Shown here piece by piece: positions 7,714 through 10,286 of a stretch of 10,286 bases of DNA. The translations under genes were made by a program, and so were the position numbers. This stretch comes from CAYNFH01 sp964396385 (GTDB taxonomy: Bacteria > Armatimonadota > Chthonomonadetes > Chthonomonadales > CAJBBX01): positions 1 through 10,286 of the forward strand of contig CAYNFH010000221.1 in NCBI GenBank assembly GCA_964396385.1. The letters are read 5' to 3'. Below the pieces are notes generated by a model. It was not told the DNA's origin. It saw only the letters and a list, made by a program, of their open reading frames with translations, and did not search any database. Within the stretch, counting starts at the first letter, position 1; every line of letters begins with the position of its first letter.

Positions 7714-7718
7714 TGTTT

Positions 7719-7725
7719 CTCCTTA
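7719..7725 (-). promoter_or_regulatory. Shine-Dalgarno fused to the upstream stop codon
   Basis: On the - strand the permease stop and the ribosome site of the binding protein share bases in TAAGGAG, followed 5 bases later by ATG. This strong site suggests the binding protein is translated at a higher level than the permease, as is common for ABC importers, and that its translation is coupled to termination of the permease. Confidence 0.8.
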
Positions 7726-8793
7726 TGCGCGTCTGCGGCCAGGCTGAAGCAGCACGGCCAGCAGGATGATGGGCCCCTCCAGTCCCAGGCCCACGTAATA
7801 GTCCACTCCATTGAGCTGGAGCACGTTGCTCAGAATGCCAATGAAGAGGGTACCGACGAGCGTGCCGGTGACGGAGCCCTGGCCGCCCATGAGAGACGTG
7901 CCGCCGACGACCACGGCCGCAATCGCGTCCAGCTCGTATCCCACCGCGGTGCCGGGCGCGCCACTCTGATTCCGGGCGGTATACATGAGGGCGGCGAGCG
8001 CCACCAGCAGCCCGTTCAGCGCGTAGACCTGTACTTTCACCCGGTCCACCGGCACGCCGGATAGGCGCGAGGCGTCCTCGTTCCCCCCGATGCTGAGCAC
8101 GTACCGGCCGAACCGCGTCTTCACCAGAACTAGCTGCGCCAGGAACACCACTCCGAGCAGGAATAGCGCGAAGAGAGGCACGCGATTCCAGGTGTCTGTC
8201 GTGCCCAAGACGCCCTGGAGGAATCCCGGAACGGGCACCATGATGGAGGTTTTGAAGAAGTCCAGCGTATGCCCCAGCCCCGTGACGAACGTACTGTGTG
8301 TGATGATGTACGCCAGCCCGCGCAGCGAGACCATCATGGCAAGCGTGACAACAAAGGGCTGCATGCCGGTGCGCGCGATGATGACGCCGCTTACTCCCCC
8401 CATAGCTGCCCCCAGTGCCAGCGTGAGCAGCAAGATGGCTGCCAGCGGCATGTGCCCACCGACAACCCAGAGCGCCGCCGCACAGGAGAGGAACGCGACG
8501 CCGGAGCCTACCGACAGGTCAATGCCCGCGGTGAGGATCACGAATGTCATCCCAACGGCCAGGACGCCTGTGATCGCCACCTGCTCCATGATGTTGGCGA
8601 AGTTGTTCCAGGCGCGGAAGTTCGGATTATAGATACTGATCCGGTAGCCGCCCGCGTAGAAGCCGATGGGGAAGGAGGCGAGGATGATCAGCACGAGCAG
8701 GCCGACGGCGCCCTGATAGCGCGCGAGGCCGGCGCTCACCCGCCGGAACCGGGTGTGTTCTACGGCGCTAGCGGCCGGCGCGGCCGCGCTCAC
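7723..8793 (-). CDS. sugar ABC transporter permease (RbsC/YtfT type, BPD_transp_2)
   Basis: A 356-residue inner-membrane permease of the ribose/galactofuranose importer family. A 27-residue hydrophilic N-terminus makes it slightly longer than E. coli RbsC. About eight to ten hydrophobic segments are visible, the first near 28-47. Family signatures are TAGIDLSVGS (88-97), a cytoplasmic coupling loop TRFGRYVLSIGGNEDASRLS (226-245), and the ELDAIAAVVVGGTSLMGGQG stretch (287-306). The start is GTG at 8791-8793, overlapping the TGA of ald by 4 bases (GTGA), so translation is probably coupled to ald. The next gene downstream is its binding protein. The dual-domain ATPase (RbsA type) that normally accompanies this pair is absent from the window. 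Substrate is probably a pentose or furanose sugar, by family only. Confidence 0.95.
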   Translation of the reverse strand: MSAAAPAASAVEHTRFRRVSAGLARYQGAVGLLVLIILASFPIGFYAGGYRISIYNPNFRAWNNFANIMEQVAITGVLAVGMTFVILTAGIDLSVGSGVAFLSCAAALWVVGGHMPLAAILLLTLALGAAMGGVSGVIIARTGMQPFVVTLAMMVSLRGLAYIITHSTFVTGLGHTLDFFKTSIMVPVPGFLQGVLGTTDTWNRVPLFALFLLGVVFLAQLVLVKTRFGRYVLSIGGNEDASRLSGVPVDRVKVQVYALNGLLVALAALMYTARNQSGAPGTAVGYELDAIAAVVVGGTSLMGGQGSVTGTLVGTLFIGILSNVLQLNGVDYYVGLGLEGPIILLAVLLQPGRRRA

Positions 8794-9905
8794 GCAATCA
8801 GCTCCTCCACCGGGGTGTACGGCAGACTGAACTGCTCCGCGATGTCCGGGAAGCAGACCTTGCCTTCCGCTATGTTCAGCCCCATCTTGAGGGGAGCGTT
8901 CTCCCTCATGGCCTTCTTCCAGCCGTGGTTGGCCAGCCGGCGCAGGTAGGGGAGCGTCTCGTTGGTAAGCGCGTAGGTGGACGTGCCGGCTACGGCGCCC
9001 GGCATGTTCGCAACGCAGTAGTGGACCACGCCCTCCACAATGTAGGTGGGCGCGCTGTGCGTGGTGGGACGGGTGGTCTCGAAGCAGCCGCCCTGGTCCA
9101 CTGCCACGTCGACGACGACCGCGCCGCGCTTCATGGTAGCGAGCATCTCGCGGGTCACCAGCACCGGCGCCTTCGCGCCGCGGCGCAGGACCCCGCCCAC
9201 CACCAGGTCCGCATCCCGGACGGCCTGGCGGATGTTGTGGCGGTTGGAGAAGAGCGTACGGACGTTGGCCGGCATGACGTCGTCCAGGTAGCGCAGGCGC
9301 TCCAGGTTGATGTCGAGGATGATGACGTTAGCGCCGATCCCCGCCGCGACCTTCGCGGCATTGGCTCCCACGACACCGCCGCCGATGATGACGACGTTGG
9401 CCGGCATAACGCCGGGCACCCCGCTCAGCAGGATGCCGCGCCCCTCCATCGGCCGCTCGAGGTACTTCGCGCCCTCCTGGATGGCCATGCGCCCCGCCAC
9501 CTCGCTCATGGGGGTGAGCAGCGGGAGGGTCCCGTCCGGAAGCTGGATTGTCTCGTACGCCACGCAGACCGCCCCGCTGGCGATCATGGCGCGAGTAAGC
9601 TCCTCGCTGGCGGCGAAGTGGAAATAGGTGAAGACGGTCTGGCCGGGCCGGAGCAGCGCGTACTCCTGGTCCAGCGGCTCCTTGACCTTGACGATAAGGT
9701 CCGCCTTCTGGAAGATCTCCTTGTCCGTCGCGACGATCTTGGCGCCAGCCGTCTCATACTCATCGTCCTCGATGCCGGTGCCGAGGCCGGCACCGGTCTC
9801 TACGAGGACGGTGTGGCCGTCCTCCACGAGCATCTCCGCGCCCGCCGGCACCAGCGCCACGCGGAACTCGTTGTTCTTAATCTCCTTGGGTATGCCGATG
9901 ATCAT
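8790..9905 (-). CDS. ald: alanine dehydrogenase
   Basis: Cytoplasmic NAD-dependent enzyme that oxidatively deaminates L-alanine to pyruvate and ammonia, or runs in reverse. The 371 residues match the family length. Key residues fall at the standard numbers: R15 and K75 (VKVKEP) for pyruvate binding, catalytic H96 (YFHF) and D270 (VAVDQGG). The Rossmann fold has IIGGGVVGANAA with G175, G177 and G180, and D198 (ILDIN) for the NAD ribose. The frame stays open upstream to 10046, but the ATG at 9903-9905 is preferred: it gives MIIGIPKEIKNNEFRVALVP, the normal family start, and has GAGG about 6 bases upstream, whereas the longer form would run into hemB. It lies 73 bases after hemB on the same strand and overlaps the permease gene by 4 bases. 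All catalytic residues are intact. Confidence 0.97.
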   Translation of the reverse strand: MIIGIPKEIKNNEFRVALVPAGAEMLVEDGHTVLVETGAGLGTGIEDDEYETAGAKIVATDKEIFQKADLIVKVKEPLDQEYALLRPGQTVFTYFHFAASEELTRAMIASGAVCVAYETIQLPDGTLPLLTPMSEVAGRMAIQEGAKYLERPMEGRGILLSGVPGVMPANVVIIGGGVVGANAAKVAAGIGANVIILDINLERLRYLDDVMPANVRTLFSNRHNIRQAVRDADLVVGGVLRRGAKAPVLVTREMLATMKRGAVVVDVAVDQGGCFETTRPTTHSAPTYIVEGVVHYCVANMPGAVAGTSTYALTNETLPYLRRLANHGWKKAMRENAPLKMGLNIAEGKVCFPDIAEQFSLPYTPVEELIA

Positions 9906-9978
9906 CCGGACCTCTAGGCAGGCGTGGTGCGAAATGGCGGTGCAGAGTTCGGCGGGACGCGGGCCTTCTCCTCCGCCC
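9906..9978 (-). other. hemB-ald intergenic spacer
   Basis: A 73-base spacer between the TGA of hemB and the ATG of ald. It contains the AGAGG ribosome site of ald. I see no clear promoter and no T-tailed hairpin, so read-through from hemB into ald is plausible. Confidence 0.4.
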
Positions 9979-10286
9979 TCACATGTCCAGGTGGCGCTCC
10001 AGGTATTCGCGGGCGTGGTAGGTGAGGATAAGGTCCGCGCCGGCACGTTTAATGGAGGTCAGCGTCTCCTGGATGGCACGATCCTCGTCTATCCAGCCGT
10101 TGGCGGCCGCGGCCTTGAGCATGGAGTACTCGCCGCTCACGTTGTACGCCGCAACCGGCACCAGGACGCTGTCCCGCACCTCACGGACGATGTCCAGGTA
10201 GGGCAACGCTGGCTTGACCATCACCATGTCCGCGCCCTCCTCCAGGTCCAGATCTACCTCCCGTAACGCTTCGCGGCGGTTCGGCG
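9979..10286 (-). CDS. hemB: delta-aminolevulinic acid dehydratase (porphobilinogen synthase), C-terminal part
   Basis: The gene runs off the right edge; 101 complete C-terminal codons are visible. HemB condenses two 5-aminolevulinate molecules to porphobilinogen in heme and corrin biosynthesis. The visible part begins PNRREALREV and contains EEGADMVMVKPALPYLDI, whose lysine (24th visible residue) is the Schiff-base lysine equivalent to E. coli K247. AYNVSGEYSM, the conserved substrate-carboxylate loop, follows, as does the conserved C-terminal helix ending ILTYHAREYLE. It ends at a TGA (9979-9981). A methionine at 10227 is internal, not the start, because the reading frame is conserved HemB sequence upstream of it. 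Nothing visible suggests damage. It is the upstream neighbour of ald on the same strand. Confidence 0.96.
   Translation of the reverse strand, partial: PNRREALREVDLDLEEGADMVMVKPALPYLDIVREVRDSVLVPVAAYNVSGEYSMLKAAAANGWIDEDRAIQETLTSIKRAGADLILTYHAREYLERHLDM

Noticed and set aside
6772..8064. 430-codon + strand frame opposite the binding protein and permease
   Set aside because: It runs antisense to two genes with clear family motifs; long antisense frames are expected at this GC content. Its product is His/Val/Asp-rich with no motif.
8925..9917. 330-codon + strand frame opposite ald
   Set aside because: Antisense to an ald gene whose catalytic residues all match; composition is typical of a high-GC shadow frame.
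9906..10046. Upstream extension of ald by 47 codons
   Set aside because: The added residues are not family-like, would overlap hemB, and the ATG at 9903-9905 has its own ribosome site and gives the standard N-terminus.

Overview
This is a high-GC bacterial chromosomal window that is almost fully coding. I see no mobile element, CRISPR array, tRNA or rRNA. Gene content is a mix of housekeeping genes (hemB, ald, alr) and exported carbohydrate or peptide-active proteins (a GH172/DUF2961 protein, a DUF3857-transglutaminase protein, a phosphodiester glycosidase and a sugar-binding lipoprotein). Sec signal peptides and one lipobox are visible. This combination is common in environmental, polymer-degrading, high-GC lineages such as Armatimonadota, Planctomycetota or Verrucomicrobiota. 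I lean weakly to Armatimonadota from gene style alone; no phylogenetic marker in the window settles it.

Layout. The left end is on the + strand: the last codons of an unidentified gene (about 1-86), then a 230-aa predicted tail-anchored membrane protein of unknown function (120-812), closed by a strong rho-independent terminator (840-873). Everything to the right is on the - strand and is read from right to left: hemB C-terminus (9979-10286, cut by the window edge), ald (8790-9905), an RbsC-type sugar permease (7723-8793), a sugar-binding lipoprotein (6670-7713), a DUF3857/transglutaminase-like exported protein (4669-6639), a GH172 exported protein (3173-4672), a 216-base gap, a NAGPA-type phosphodiester glycosidase (2033-2956) and alr (907-2019). 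The + strand pair and the - strand run converge on the terminator.

How the genes may work together. ald and the permease overlap by 4 bases (GTGA). The permease stop lies inside the Shine-Dalgarno sequence of the binding protein. The transglutaminase-like gene and the GH172 gene overlap by 4 bases (ATGA). ald through GH172 therefore looks like one tightly coupled unit. An exported exo-furanosidase next to a YtfQ/RbsB-like binding protein and permease suggests release and uptake of a furanose-type sugar. Alr and Ald at the two ends could convert D-alanine to L-alanine and then to pyruvate and ammonia. Together this hints at use of alanine- and sugar-containing envelope polymers, but that reading is inference. 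The ATPase needed by the transporter is not in the window.

The most interesting points are the coupling of alanine dehydrogenase to a sugar permease, the transglutaminase-GH172 coupled pair, the absent ATPase, and the uncharacterised tail-anchored protein. I found no sequence evidence for a clearly new system of the defence or mobile type.
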